Positions 23,900-37,019 of a stretch of DNA of 64,000 nucleotides are shown here, one piece after another. The notes beneath the pieces were generated by a model, which worked only from the letters and a program-made list of their open reading frames with translations, ran no database searches and was not told where the DNA came from. The stretch is taken from NCBI GenBank assembly GCA_051453625.1, contig JBOZIK010000001.1, forward strand, positions 159,262,519-159,326,518, in the 5' to 3' direction. The position numbers and the translations under genes were made by a program. Origin of the DNA: Welwitschia mirabilis. Taxonomy: Eukaryota; Gnetophyta; Gnetopsida; Welwitschiales. Numbering within the stretch: the stretch's first letter is position 1; the number at the start of each line of letters is the position of its first letter.

Positions 23900-25900
23900 A
23901 AGTTGCCTTTACACTTGTTTGGATCTTCTATCATGTAATATGATGAAGTGGTACTTGTCCTTCTTTCTTGTGTCAATTTGAAGATATTATTCATTAGGAC
24001 TAAATTCTAATAGCTTTCTTCCTTAGAGAATGATAGAGAATGATTTAAATCATCCTAATTTAGAGGATTTAGACTCTTAGTGGAAGGGATGTATGTAGTA
24101 TCTGATTTTTTTCTCCTTTTCTTTTGACTTCTAACTGCTTTCTTTATTTGATTTGAGTATCCTAAGTTCTCTATGTATAGTCATGGCCCTTGTAGTAATG
24201 GTAAGTTGTCATACCTTTCACATGATTAATAAACTCATTCACACTTTTGTGAGGAATTTAGATGAGATTAAATTATTCTAAGAAGTCTGTAATGTTAAAG
24301 TAGTGTATCCCTTAGGAATGGGAAGAGGGGGTTGTGAGATCTCAAGAGGCCTTCATGATTTCATACATGTAGAGGTAGTTCTAAAAAATTTTTCTAGAAT
24401 GATTTACTATTTAATGAAATAAATAACAATTTTGGATGAATACAATGTTGGAGTATTTCCTAGTGATTTGTATGCATTGCTATTTAGAATATCATGTTGT
24501 ATTACAAAACCATTTTATTACTTGCCATTTATTCCTTAGTTTTACCAATGGGAGATATTTAACTATTTCATGTTTTAAGTCAATTTTATCAATAGACATG
24601 TAAGTGGTTCTATCTCCTCTTTGGTTTTTGAGGTGTAGGAAGTATCATTCTAGGTATGGGGTATATTTTATAGCTGATGAATAGGATTCAATAGCAGATA
24701 TAAGGGATCTTGGTTTTGGGAAGAATAAGATAAAAAACTAGATATAAATAAAAGAAGTAGAAAAAATGGAGGTTCCACAAACATGATGGAAGATAGAAGT
24801 TGAAAAGGTAACAGGGTTAAAGGTGGTTATAATATATAAAGATGTAACATTAGAAGGTAATGAAATGATAAGATTCAGATAAGTAGGATTTAGATGACCA
24901 TAAGGGATCACTAGCATAAACCTTTTGAGATTAATGATCTCATTCATTAGAACCTACAAACTATTAATATTAGGCTTATTCTAAAAAGAGATGTATCATG
25001 CTGTCTAAAGATGCCTTGTATATAATCATGAGTTAGAAGGCTAAAGTCTTGTACTAGCAAGGAGGTGATCATAAATGATGTAGAAGTGGTTCTTAAACAC
25101 CCAAATATCTTAGTATGCTACTTCAAGATGATGGCATAGTGTTAATACAATATCCCTATATTTTTTTACCCTTTAAACTAGCAAAGAAAGTCTTAAGTAA
25201 AATCATTTTAGCTGAGCTTCTCCTCTGAGGTAAAAAAGAAACAGTTGGCAAGCAATATATTCTTCATTTACTTCTAGAAAGCTGAGTTCCCAAGTGAAAG
25301 CATTAATAGGCCAAATAAGAATGAGGGCTATATACTTGAAGGAACTTGTCATGTTCTAATGACATAGGATTAAGGATGAGAAAGTCAAGGTGGCTATTCT
25401 CAATATAGCAAGGAGGTAGATTACTCATGAATGAGTTGATTGAAGAAGGAATAGGATTAGTGGAAATTAATAGATGGGATTAAGGATTCCTAGTTGGATA
25501 TGGTTGTAAAATAAAAGGGAAGTTTCCTAAATAGGCATCTCTATAGGAGGATGTGATAAAGAAGAAGGGGAAGGGAAATGAAGATTCTTTGAATCCCTTA
25601 GTGTAACTACATTTAAGCCCTACTTTTACCACTAGAGAAGACATGTTGATAGAAATTCTATTTTCTAGACTTGAAAGAAACAATAGATTTTGCTTTCCAA
25701 GGTGATATTCTAACTTGTTTTATAAGGTAGCTTCAGATTAGGTACCCAAACATGATTTTCCTCAAGATATGTAGTAACTAAGGAATAGGGTTAGAGTGAT
25801 AGGTAATTCCTAGCTAGTAGATTCTCACAAGAAATAGAATAAATAAAAAACTTAAAGATAGAGATAGAAAAAAGGAAGGATTCCCATGAGAAAAGGTGTA
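23900..25900 (-). pseudogene. Probable T1 gag region, heavily decayed
   Basis: Upstream of protease on the - strand. The best landmark is TTYHYYKGHDYT near 24,225-24,190, which resembles the CxYHKxHGHTTEDC zinc-knuckle-like motif of Tat Gag. The preceding SVNEFINHVKG near 24,250 fits a Gag C-terminus. Farther upstream no domain can be recognised. Confidence 0.45.
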
Positions 25901-26237
25901 TCCTCCTGGTTGCCCTAAGGACTTTCATAAGAAGGGGAAGATGGACCAGGTCTTAACTCTAGAATTAGAGGATCCTAACAAGTCTCCTCTTGAGGCTTGA
26001 ACAAGAATATAGGATGTACCTAAGGTTTGATATTTCTTCAAGAAATAAATGGCATGAATTCTTATTCATGAAATAAGGTTGTCTAAAATTAGGTTCTTTA
26101 TTCACTATCTCTGAGGTGCTTAATAAATGTAAATCTGAGAATGTAAAGAAGAGATTATCTTTATTAAAGAAAATAGTCAAAACTCATACTATTTATTCCC
26201 TTTTAAGGGATGATTATATAGTATCCTCCTTTTGGGG

Positions 26238-28055
26238 TGAAGGAAAAGGAGCTACAATATTACATTAGAAAATGAAATGATATACTATAGATAAATAGAA
26301 AAAAGATATGCAAAATGTAGATCACTCAGTATATCTTTTAATGTTATTTACCAATGAAGAATATGTTTTTACCCACTAATCTAAATTTGAAACTATTATG
26401 AAAATGGTATAAACATCTAGGATGCAGTTGGAGGACAAGGCACCTCCAGCTCATAAAGAGATCACGAGGCTAGAGGAGGCATTAGGATTAAAGAGAAAAT
26501 GTAGAGAAGATACCCCAAATGTGGGGATCTAAAGGCAAGATAAAATGCGAGAGACAACTCCTTTAAGCTAGGAGTAGAGAAGAGGGAGTAACAAGGAGTA
26601 ATTAGGAGGATTAAAGTGATGTATCTAGGTGGAGACTCTTGAATAGATATATATTAGTACTAATTTTGATAGACTAGTATTCATGATGTTTAACTTAATT
26701 GTATTCATCAACAAGTCCCTCGCGATGTCAGAAAGGATCATTCCACCAGAATAATTATCCTCTTCCTAGTCATTAGGCTACTACTCATCTTATAATATAA
26801 TGTCACATGTAGGATTGGTTATCCCTCATACATCCTAAAGGCTCAATATGATCTTAAGACTCTAGTAAACTCTAAATGAATGGATCATAATAGGTAAAAC
26901 CTCAAGAAGGAAGGAAAATATAAAGAGAACCTATGAAAATGATAAAGAGCTAGGTGATAGAAGGAAAATTAGTGATGAGGGATTTCCTAACTAGTAAAAG
27001 GTAATAAAGGAAGAATGAAAATTAAAAAAAATTTAGTGTTGGGGGACTTTAGGGAAAAAATCACCAAAAAATAGGGGTTGAATATTTGAAAGGATTCCAT
27101 GCTTAGGCATGAAAGATTGGAATTTCATGCTTAAGACATGGCAAAAGGGAAGATTCCATGCCCAAGTCATAGAATTATAAGTAGGGAGAGGATAGAAGAG
27201 AGTAGATATAATGATAGGAAGAGGAGAATAGCATGGATACAAAGGTAGAAATCAGGAGGAAGATTAGGATAGGGAAGAAAATAAAAATAAGAAAATTAGG
27301 AAGGAAAGAGAAGAGGAGGAGAAAGAAGAAGGAAGAGATGGAGGAAAAAAGGGGAAAGTAAGAGATAAGAAGAAATAAGAGCAGAGAAGAGGATAAAGGA
27401 AGAAGATAAAGGAAAGGTAAAGAAGAGATGGAAAGAAAGAGAATTGTGAGAAATTATCATGGAGTCATAGCTATAGATCATCTTATCATTTGATGTGGAA
27501 GGTTCTTTGCTAATAATTTGATTTATCTAATATTCTTACCTGACTCCTTATTCTTTTGCAATCTAATGGAACCATTGTGGAGGATAAGAACTTCTTTTTC
27601 ATATCAAAACATAAAAATTTCATTCTGAGGAAAAAGTTTGGATCCTAGGGTTTTTGACGAGGGGAGAAGGCACTAGGAGAAAGGTGTTCTTCACATATTA
27701 GATGTGGATTTTCTCTATTTTCTATGTCTTGAGCATGAAAGTTTTCTATATTTCACATCCTAGACTAGAATTTGAGGAATTGCATGCCTTAGACATGGAA
27801 TGCTAGGGTGTATGGATCAATGAAGGGGGCTAAGAAGGAGTTGAAAGAAAGAGAAAAGAAATGAAATATGGAAGAGAAGCAAAAAGGATGAGGAAACGAG
27901 AAAAGGAAAGGAAAAGAAAAAATAGTAAGAAAGGTAAGGAAAGAAGAAAAGGGTAAGGAGAAGAAGGTAGGAGAGGAAAGAAAAGAAGGACAAGAAGATA
28001 GAGGATAGAGAACAAGGGATGCCCCAGGTGCCAAGGATCATGTTAAGATACAACA
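26238..28055 (-). repeat. T1 5' LTR
   Basis: Full-length partner of the split LTR. Begins TGAAGG on the + strand after TTTTGGGG, and ends GATACAACA. Purine-rich tracts lie at about 27,240-27,440 and 27,835-28,010, as in the other copy. No standard tRNA-iMet primer site is visible beside its left end; the bases there read CCCCAAAAGGAGG on the - strand. Confidence 0.85.
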
Positions 28056-29711
28056 AGTATGAAAAACTAAATTGGACCCTAATGAGATAAGTGAAATCAT
28101 TAAGAATTTAAGAAATTTAAGAACATAAATAGGATAGAAAAGAACCATCAATATAAAGATATCTTACTCCTAGTTCCTCTTAGAAGAAAAGGCAAGTTCT
28201 TAAAATAATACTTAAAAAATATAAATATTGGATATAAAATTATATGATAAACTAGAAAAAGATAAAAAGAAGTTTATGTTGAACTTCAATGTCATCCAAA
28301 TAATATTAAGTACTACAAATGAGCCTTCTCATAGAAGAACTCCTCCAAGACACTAGTTTACTCCTTAATGTATTTTTCTATTTCTCCTTTTTTTTATGCT
28401 TTAAAATATAATTCTTCTTATAAATTAGTGATGAAAATGTATGCTTGATTTTATTTTCAAAAATTTAAGTTTCGTAATAGTTTTGTGAACTTTCTACCCT
28501 TATAACATTTAGGATAATGTAAAATTTGGTTGGTGGTATAAGGCATTATAATTTTAAAAAACATAAATCAATTTTTTCCTTAATATTAAGTTTTCTTTAC
28601 TTGACTAGAATTTTAAAAAGATAAAAAAATGAAAAATTCCAATTGAAATAGGACTTAATAGATAGAAATTTTTTTTAATTTTATATTTTATAAATCATCC
28701 TAATTAACTTTGATGTACAAAATATATTTAATTATAAATTAAAGGTTTTTTAAAACCATTTATTCATTTATTTTTAAGCATAATGATTTTTTAAAAAAAA
28801 TGTAAATTAGACTTTTTAACTTATATTTTATACCATTTGCTAAATGATTAGAAAAAATGGTTGACAGATGTCCCTAGACTTGAATTCTTACATATTTAAT
28901 CCATTAAAATTTAGTAAATAATACATTTCAAGGCTATAAATATTAAAGTTTATTATTATATTATCATTATTCAAGTTTAATCCTTAAAATTTTTAAAATG
29001 TTATTAACAAGGATTAACACTGGTAATCTTACTTACTAGTCATCCTAAGCTACCAAGCTTTCACACTAACAAAACTATGCAAAATAACTATTGCATCCAT
29101 GTAGAGCACTAGTATCACTATCATTCATAGTAAAAATAAGTTTTAAAAAATATGAATTATTGATTAGAAAGAATATTACCAAATTAACTTTAGAACATAA
29201 GGCAATTTTTAGTTTAAAAATTGAAGTACTGAACTAGTTCTTAAAAATACTATGAATTAAATTTCAAATATTATTAGTTAAGGAAATTTGTTAATAATCA
29301 ATTGTTACTAATTCAAATATACAAAGTACATGTCCTTGTTACAAATAATCCAACTCTTAGCTATATAAACAAAGCCTACCTATAGCATTAATATTAGTTG
29401 ATTAATGCTTGAACTCTACTTTACATTTGAACTCTAGCTCTCTAGATTAAAGTTTTCATGGTTATAATGAGGATTTATCTCATCATAAGGTTCAAAGCCT
29501 TGTTTCTTCTTTTCTAAGCATGAGAAAATGCTTGATTCATGGAGCATCTACCTTGTGAGTCTAGTCTTTACTTTTAAACTGCATTGTTATTGATCTATGA
29601 TTAGATTTATATTTTATTTTATCATTGGTATCATTAAGATTTATGGTTATGTAATAATCAATTTTAAATATTCTTTTATATTTATCATTTAGAGTTGTTT
29701 CTTTCAAGGTT
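28056..29711. other. AT-rich intergenic DNA, nothing recognised
   Basis: No protein homology, terminal repeat or long open frame could be seen on either strand. It may be the target DNA into which T1 or the copia element inserted. Confidence 0.5.
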
Positions 29712-29967
29712 TGTTATAGATCATTATGTCATATGGTATATTAATATACATATGTATTACATGTTAAATGGTTAATGTTGTAAAGTAATGTTGTATTAAT
29801 AAGTCATAAAGTAAAGTCTCATCAAACTCTAACATCTAGGATTTAGAAGATCAAGTAACCTAATTGATTAATATAAAAAGGGAACCATTGCCTTACTTAA
29901 GCATATGATGAATTTAATATACTCAAGGATTTCTAAATGCCTTTTTTTATTTTGTATTGTTACCTAC
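29712..29967 (+). repeat. C1 5' LTR
   Basis: Starts TGTTATAGATC and aligns with 34,254-34,503; the end is placed at ACCTACA, where the two copies part. Confidence 0.75.
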
Positions 29968-30318
29968 ATTTCTATGATAATAGTAGATTAAAATAATTCT
30001 TGGATTGCTAGTTCCTTGTTGTAATGTTTTAAGATGCTTATTTCTTATGATTTATTAAAGAAATCTTATTAAAGATATCTAGGGTTTATGATGGCTTTAG
30101 TGTTTTCAACCTTTTTTTATTTTGCCTATAATTGTGCTAATACTCTTTTCTTATGATAAGTTTATTTCTTAGCTATAAATTTTTTTCAATGTTTCAAAGG
30201 AAAAACTATCATAGTTTTTATTGTTAGTTGTGTATTGAAGTGTTTAAACTATAGATTTAGGATTAGTCTATGATTTCTGATTAAAAGCCTTTTAATACAT
30301 CTTTTTTAGGAATTTTGT

Positions 30319-31450
30319 TATGTCTTCTAAGGTAGAAGGGAGCTTGACTACAAGACCCACCCATCGAGCAGGGATGAAAGTCGGCCTTAGTGATCCGACG
30401 ATGCTGATAACTAGTTCATAAGTACCAACATTAGATAACCACTCGTCTATTGATGATGCTTCCCAAATAGTTCCCAATTACCAAAAAGAAACTATATTCA
30501 ATATTTGTAAGCTATGCTAATGGTGTTATTATTAGTTATTGTTACAAAGGTATCTAAAAAAATGAGTTTTTTTTTTGAAATGTTTAGTTTTATAAAGTGT
30601 GTAAATGTCTTCTTCTAAGTTTTATGTCTTTCATATGACTTTCATGAAATGAAATGGAGAAAATTATTTCTTATGATCTCTTATTATAAAAGTATCCTTA
30701 ACTATTAAAGGCAAGCTAAAATGCATAACTGATGATTCCCATGTCTTCATAGATATTAGATGTAAAGATTAGATACAAGAGCATGCATAAATCTTGATTA
30801 TAATATGGAATTTTATAGAGTCTAAAATTTGTAGTTGAGTGATTTAGGATTACCTACATTAACTTTATTCTAATATCAATAACAGGATTAGGATTTCTTA
30901 GACATTTTAAGCCACTTTTAACACTCAATAAGAATAAAATATTTTCAAAGAATATTTTTCTAAAATGAGTAGTACATATGATGAGCTTAATATGTTTTAA
31001 TATATTTCTTAAAATGTGGATAAAATGATCAAGAAAAGAAAAGATTTCAATGTTGTGTGTTTTCTATATGGTCTTAGAAGTGAATATGAACCTGTGAGAC
31101 CTCAAATTCTTAAGGGGCCTTCTCTGTTATCTCTTCTAAAGGATTTTTCCAAATTGAGAACTGTGACATTTTTTTGAATCATCTAATCCTTAATTTAATA
31201 AATCATAATTTATCATATTTAGAGAAGTACATGATATAGGTCATGGAGAAAATCTTGTTATAGGTTATCCATATGAATGACAATGAGGATGTTCAAATTT
31301 AGGATGGTATTAGAAGCCCTACATCAAGAGAATGTTGATGCAATCATTATAACAGAAAATGGCTTATAGAATAATATTATTGGAATTTGTAAGAGTTTAA
31401 TACTATAGATCATGCCACTTAGGATCTTCCATTTCCTCAGACATTATTAC
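30319..31450 (+). pseudogene. C1 gag, broken
   Basis: A likely start is MSSKVEGSLTTRPTHRAG at 30,319. Near 31,085-31,140 the + strand reads SEYEPVRPQILKGPSLLSLL, matching the (N)xxYxxVRSQIL-x(2)-PLPS region of copia Gag (UBN2-type). A possible knuckle remnant follows near 31,335. Only scattered pieces stay in frame. Confidence 0.6.
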
Positions 31451-31639
31451 CTTTATCTTAGAATGTTTAAACACTTTAAAATCTATCATATATCATTAAT
31501 AATATTCTAGCACCTCAAAAGCTGTCACCTAAAAATCCTTCTAAATAAGTAATGATGTCAAAGGAGGAATACTTTAAGCTTTTTTCTTTATACTCTTAAG
31601 TCTATATTTTCCCATATTTAGTCAATGTCAAAATAGAAT

Positions 31640-32250
31640 GTGAAGCATGTGAGTTTGAAAAGTGCCCTTATGTATCTTATCCCATTTGATCCTGTTCCTT
31701 TTGATGTTCCATATCCAACCAAAATTTCCTCTAAAAACGATTCAAGGATTTTATAACATTCATTAACATGGATCTTTTTAATGAAAGGATGTTTTACCTT
31801 TTTTTATATTTCCAAATCCTTTTATGCTAAAATGCATACTCAATTTAATGTTAAAATTAAGGCCTTATTATTATATAATTCCTTGAATAGTTTTCTATCC
31901 ATTTTACTTTATTCATGGAATTTAATGGTATTGATCAACTATCCTCATATGCCCCCACAACACAAGATAACAGTGTTGCTAAACATAAGAATTAGCATCT
32001 TTTAAATGTTAACTATCCTCTTCTTTATTGACGTACCAAAATCTTACTAGGAAGATGTAGTTCTCTTAACTTGTTTTTCCATTAATTATATACTATCATC
32101 CATACTTAATATTCAAACTCCATTCTTTATTTTATTCTCATAATAGATTCTTTTTCCATACCTTGAAAACGTTTAGTTGTGTATACTTGAATAATTTTTT
32201 TTTGTATGTGAACTAAGATAAGTCATGTATAAGATCTATTAAGTATGTAT
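31640..32250 (+). pseudogene. C1 integrase, broken
   Basis: The + strand reads TWIFLMKG, then SKSFYAKMHTQFNVKIKAL near 31,765-31,865, matching the TWIxLMKxRSE and FxAEIKTQFxxxIKxxRSDN blocks of copia integrase. A degenerate YxPxxQxNxVAEHKNxHLL block follows near 31,945-32,005. The frame changes between the blocks. Confidence 0.78.
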
Positions 32251-32729
32251 TGATTGGGTAATGTCACTCTTAAAAAGAATATCAATATGTTGGTCACTCT
32301 ATAGGGTATCAATATATATGTTGAGATGTTACTTCTTTGATTATATCCCCTACTTTTCACTTACATGTTCCACTTTTGTTTCTTGGCTTATAACTATTAT
32401 TCCATCCATTATTATTGATTTTATCCTTATATTTGTTTTTATCTCTTCTAGGTCATAGAGTCCTCTAATTACTTAAGTATACCACAAACAAATACGTCCA
32501 TATCCACTATGTACGTCTCAACTTGCAAGTCTAGAAACTCCTATGTTAGAAGCAGTGGATCCTTCTCACCATGAAATTTTAAATTTTAATTTGCTTATTA
32601 TAGATAGAATGCATGTCAAGTCTTACATAGCTTATTCTATTCAGAAACATGTTTCATATGATTTCTTAGATCACTCATTCAAGTGTTTTATCACTTTCTT
32701 ATCTTAAAATATGTTTCTAGATCTATTTA

Positions 32730-33420
32730 TAGGGAATTATTAGATAGTTCATTAAGGACAACAATGAAGGATGAGATGGTTATTCTTGTTTAAAATGATA
32801 CTCAGAAGCTTATTCCCATTTTTCTATGTAAATTTACTATTAGTCAAAGGTGGATGTATGTTATTAAATATCTTATTAATGGTTTAGTTGAAAGATTTAA
32901 AGTTAGGTTGTTTTTAAAAGGATATATGTAGGTTTTTGGTATAGGTTATTTTCATACATTCTCCTCAATGGCAAATATTATATCTATGTATGTGCTTATT
33001 CATTAATTTTAAATGGTCTCTCTTAGTTGAATTTAAGAATGCTTTTCTTTATGATGACCTAGATGAGGACATTTACATGAAGTAACCATTAGGATTTAGT
33101 ACTTAAGAAAGTGTGGTAGGTATGTGTGCAAGATAAAGAAGTTAATTTATGTCTTTAAGAAATCTCTTAAAGCATGGTTTGATAAACTTAGTAAAGTTGC
33201 TCTCTACTTTAGTGGTATAAGGATGTATCAAACTAATCATACAGTGCCCTATAACTGTTCTAGTACTAGTTACATCACCCTAGTTATATACATATATGAT
33301 ATTATTATGATAGTTAATAATAATACATGGGATTTAGAGTTTAAAAATCTTTTTACAACAACATTTTCATACCAAGGATTTAGAACATCTCAAATATTTC
33401 CTTCATATTGAGGAAGCCTA
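32730..33420 (+). pseudogene. C1 reverse transcriptase, catalytic box lost
   Basis: Reads in order: KDEMVILV-NDTQKLIPI near 32,770; VIKYLINGLVERFKVRLF-KGYM near 32,860; FHTFSSMANI near 32,950; VCKIKKLIYVFKKSLKAWFDKLS near 33,127-33,200; and LVIYIYDIIMIV near 33,280-33,315. In the family the last block is YVDD; here its first Asp is Tyr, so the enzyme could not work even if the frame were intact. Confidence 0.85.
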
Positions 33421-33459
33421 TTATTCAAAGAAGATTAAAATTTTACAGAAGAAATACAT

Positions 33460-34242
33460 GTTAGGTTTACTCAACAAGACTAATATGCTTGGTCATAAAT
33501 ATATTAATTCTCCCATTAATCCAAATGTTAACATTGGATAATGGAAAACTTCTTAAAGAGAATACTAGACATAACAGTTTAGTTGAAAAGTTAAATCACT
33601 TAACTATGACTCATTTTAATTTCTCTTTTGTAGTCAATTATATTAGTTAGTTTATGGGCCAAACTTTTATTTCACATTAAAATGTTATGATTAGGATTTT
33701 AAGGTGCCCAGAAAGAGCTCCATGTAGAGGTTTACTATATGAAGAATATGATCATATGAATGTTATAACTACTCTGATTCTGATTATGTAAGTTCTATTA
33801 TGGATAAATGCTTCATCACTACATATTAAACTTTTATCAATGGTACTTTTATATCTTGAAAAAGAAAGCTATAGTTAATTTATGCATTTATGCATTATCA
33901 AGTATAGAGGTAGAGTACCATGCAATGGTACAAATAACAAGTGAATTGGTGTGGTCAAAACATTTGTTGCAAGAGTTAAAGTTCTATATGTCTCTACTAT
34001 AAGATTATACTATACTATTAAGCCTATAATTCACAATGTATCTAATCCAATTTTTCATAAGTTTATCAAGCATATAGAGGTTTATTTTTATTTTATAAGT
34101 GAGAAGCTATAGAGTGGGAATATTTGTACTTCCTATGTTTTACTAATATTTAGCTTACTAATCTCTTCGTCAAAGGTCTTGGTTTTAGTAATGTAAAGTT
34201 TCTTTATAACAATCTTGTATTATATGATATCTATAATCTAGC
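33460..34242 (+). pseudogene. C1 RNase H and pol C-terminus, broken
   Basis: Reads KYINSPINPN near 33,500, then a (S)SIEVEYHAMVQITSELVWSKHLL block near 33,900-33,975 (family: SSAEAEYRAMAxxxxELxWLxxLL). Next come a KHIEVYFYFISEKL block near 34,065-34,105 (family: RTKHIEIDxHFIxEKL) and a decayed ADILTKGL tail near 34,165. The final residues run into the polypurine tract. Confidence 0.82.
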
Positions 34243-34253
34243 TTGAGGAGGAG

Positions 34254-34503
34254 TGTTAGGAATCATTTTATTTTACTATACGTTAATGTACATACGTTTT
34301 ATATGTCAGAGGGGTTAATGTCATAAAGTAATGTTTTATTATAAAGTTAAATCTCATTAAATCCTAACATCTATAATTAGGTATCTGATGTAATCAAAAT
34401 GATTAATATAAAATGAAAACCAACTTCTCACTTAAAGATGTGATGAGTTTGATGCACTCAAGGATTTATAAAATTCTTTTTGTATCTTCTGTTATTACTT
34501 ATA
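34254..34503 (+). repeat. C1 3' LTR
   Basis: Begins TGTTAGGAATC right after the purine tract; aligns with 29,712-29,967. Confidence 0.78.
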
Positions 34504-35600
34504 TTTTGATCTATGGTTTTAGGATTTAGATGATTGATGCATTAGTATATATGACATCTATTATGTTATTTTAATTTTTTTGTATTTTATTATAATTCAT
34601 TACCTATATATGAAGCTATTTTATACTTAATGTAATATCTTGATATTGGCCTCTGTTTGGTTTATAGTTTGTCTTATGAATAATCATTTGTTATTCCTTA
34701 AAGGATAACTTTTTTAATATTTAAATTTTTGAACCTTTTTTTCTAAGCCCTCTTAATCAAACCTTAATCATACCCTTTTCTAAACACTTAAACCTTTGTA
34801 ACCTATGGAATTCCCTTATATTCCTTAATAGAGAATGATAATTAGGCTTTTTTTTGCTACAAAAAATGCCATACTTTTATAAGTGTAAGACTCATACGTA
34901 TGTCTTGATTATTAGGACATAACATTTAGAGATTATAATTATAATAATTATAAAAATGTAGTAAGTAGTTTTGTCTTATTAATTGTCATTACTCATGTTA
35001 CTCATTATTTTAAAGAGATTTTTATACTTTATTAACTATTTTATTAGGACATGATCATATGCTTCAAAGCTTTGAAATTTTTTTCCCCATCTCTCTTTGT
35101 AATCGTAGAATGCTTCGATTAAGATCTATAATGAATAATTACTATCGAATTAGTATTCCATTTGTTTAAAACTAACTTTGGGTATTTGACTAAGAAAAAA
35201 ATTTATTCTTTCTTTATATTACATGGAATGCATATAATTCTAAAATAAGAAAAAACTATTTTGTATATTATGGGATTCAAAGCCTTGTATAAGTGAGAGT
35301 ATCAGATGAATATCATGGTAGATCCATGTTATGTGTCATATCCAAAATTGTTTTAGACATGTTGGTAAATAAGTGGATTGTAAAAAAACATAAGTATATC
35401 AGAACATTTAATATCATATTTATTCTTATAGAACAAGATTCTTTTAATTATCATATTTATAATTAGCTTTAATAAATTACAAATTGTTTAAATTCCTTAG
35501 AAATTTTCTTTATCAAAATGCTACTATTAAGAACACAGCTTCTTGAATTAACATTCAAGATGCCAATTGTAAATAATTTTCAAATTATTTAAAAGAGGTT
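34504..35600. other. AT-rich DNA, nothing recognised
   Basis: No clear homology. It might include an unreadable upstream part of the LINE on its right. Confidence 0.4.
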
Positions 35601-36461
35601 CTACTTGTTCTCAATTAGATAAGATTAAATTTGATGACTCTTTAGACTAGGATTTAAAAAGCCATTCTCAATTATTTGGTTATGTGTTTTATTAAGGATT
35701 AAAATGAAATGGTTTTTCTTAGCATCTCTTTAATAAAAATGCTACTTTTCTTCCTGGGAAGTTTAGAAGTTTATCATTAGATTTTCAAAAAAGATATTAT
35801 GGATGATGAGCTAAAAATGGATTTCTTTGATATGTTTAAGTCTTTAGGAATGAATGATTTATCTATATAATTTTATAAAAACCATTAAAAGTATTATTGA
35901 AAAAGACTACTTCTAGATAGTTTATCTCAAACATAAATCTTAATTAAGGTCTTATATATATTTTATTAAAATCAAATGATTTGTATTTTATTTCCAATTT
36001 AATTCTCATTACTTTACTTAATTTGTCTTATAAAATTTTATCTAATTTGTAACCTAATAGATTAAAGGCTATCTTACCTAATATTATTTGTATTAAGTAA
36101 AGTGATTTTGTTAAAGATAGATGTATTCTTAATAATTCTATATCTACTTAGGGAGGTTTACTAAGGTAAAGGATAATAATTTAGATATTCATTTTCTTAA
36201 ACTAAATTATGTAAAAGCTTATGATAAAACCAAATGAAACTTTATTTTATATTGCATAAAAAGGCTAAATTTGAAAAGGTTTTTATTCATATGTTAAATT
36301 TACATTTAAGGACGAAAATCCTGGTGTTTTTATTGCAAGAGTTTCTAGTACCATCTTTCTTTTTGAAAGATCTATAAGACAAGAATTTCCTTTAGCTCTC
36401 TATATTTTATCATTATAATAAACCTTTTATGCCATGTTATTCATAAAAATGAGTAGGATAA
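35600..36461 (+). pseudogene. L1-type LINE reverse transcriptase fragment, broken
   Basis: The + strand reads GMNDLSIQFYKNHWKYY-like sequence near 35,850 (family: GPDGxxxxFYxKxWxxV). It continues SYKILSNLxPNRLKAILPNIICIK and SDFVKDRCILNNSI near 36,025-36,140 (family: YKIIxKVLAxRLKxVLPxIIxxxQSAFVxGRxILDNxL). SIRQEFPLALYIL follows near 36,370-36,410 (family: RQGDPLSPxLF). These are consecutive RT blocks of plant L1 elements. The fragment is cut by the Ty3 element starting at 36,462. Confidence 0.8.
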
Positions 36462-36934
36462 TGTAATAGTTTATTAGTCCATGAAGTAGTTAAAATTATT
36501 ATTCTATCTTTAATTGAGTTTAATTCATAGTGATTATAGTTTATGGTTTTGATTAGTTATAGTTTATTTTATAGTTTATATTTGAGTTAAATGATGTTGT
36601 GGCTGATTTATAGGAGTTTGTTCAATTAATATAGTTTTTATTAAGCTAAATGGATCATGGCTAAATTATAACAAAGATAACCTTTCATCTTGGAGATATA
36701 GTTACAAGATTAAAGTTACAAGGGTTTTACAAACAGTGTAATTAGAATGCATTAAGGGAGAAGAAGTTTAAACAAATTTTTTCTATTGGAGGCTAGTTTC
36801 CCTTAAAGTAAAACACTTTATCTTTTTAACATTTGACTTATTTTTTTATCAAATAGAAAAGCTCAAAACTAGTACAACAAGTCTAATCCTTTATCCTTCC
36901 ATAAGTTCTAGGTCCATTATAGAGGCATATAACA
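36462..36934 (+). repeat. Chromovirus 5' LTR
   Basis: Starts TGTAATAGTTTATT and ends CATATAACA; aligned along its length with 39,528-40,009. Confidence 0.85.
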
Positions 36935-37019
36935 AATTAATCTTAGAGCCTAACATGGAGAAATAATATCTTAGAAGACTTAACATTAACCTTGGCTCCC
37001 TGAGCTTTACTTAAGAAAG

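Larger units (their letters stand above)
5756..28055 (-). mobile_element. T1: Tat-type Ty3/gypsy retrotransposon, split by nested element N1
   Basis: Direct repeats define the ends. The right LTR is 26,238-28,055 (1,818 bp). The left LTR is 5,756-6,454 plus 16,018-17,140, together 1,822 bp once N1 is removed; the matching totals and continuous alignment across the break show that N1 landed in this LTR. Internal - strand sequence reads in order gag, protease, RNase H, RT, RNase H and integrase, leaving about 2.5 kb before the 3' LTR. On the - strand the LTR begins TGTTATGTCC or TGTTGTATCT, preceded at the 3' LTR by a purine-rich tract (about 17,141-17,158). I could not confirm a target duplication. 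The LTRs have diverged strongly, so the insertion is old. Confidence 0.85.
29712..34503 (+). mobile_element. C1: Ty1/copia retrotransposon, complete outline, inactive
   Basis: Direct repeats 29,712-29,967 (256 bp) and 34,254-34,503 (250 bp) share many blocks, for example TTAATATAAAA and ACTCAAGGATTT. A purine-rich tract (TTGAGGAGGAG) precedes the right LTR at 34,243-34,253. Between them the + strand reads gag, integrase, RT, RNase H, which is the Ty1/copia order. The primer site after the left LTR is too decayed to identify, and I could not confirm a target duplication. Confidence 0.85.
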
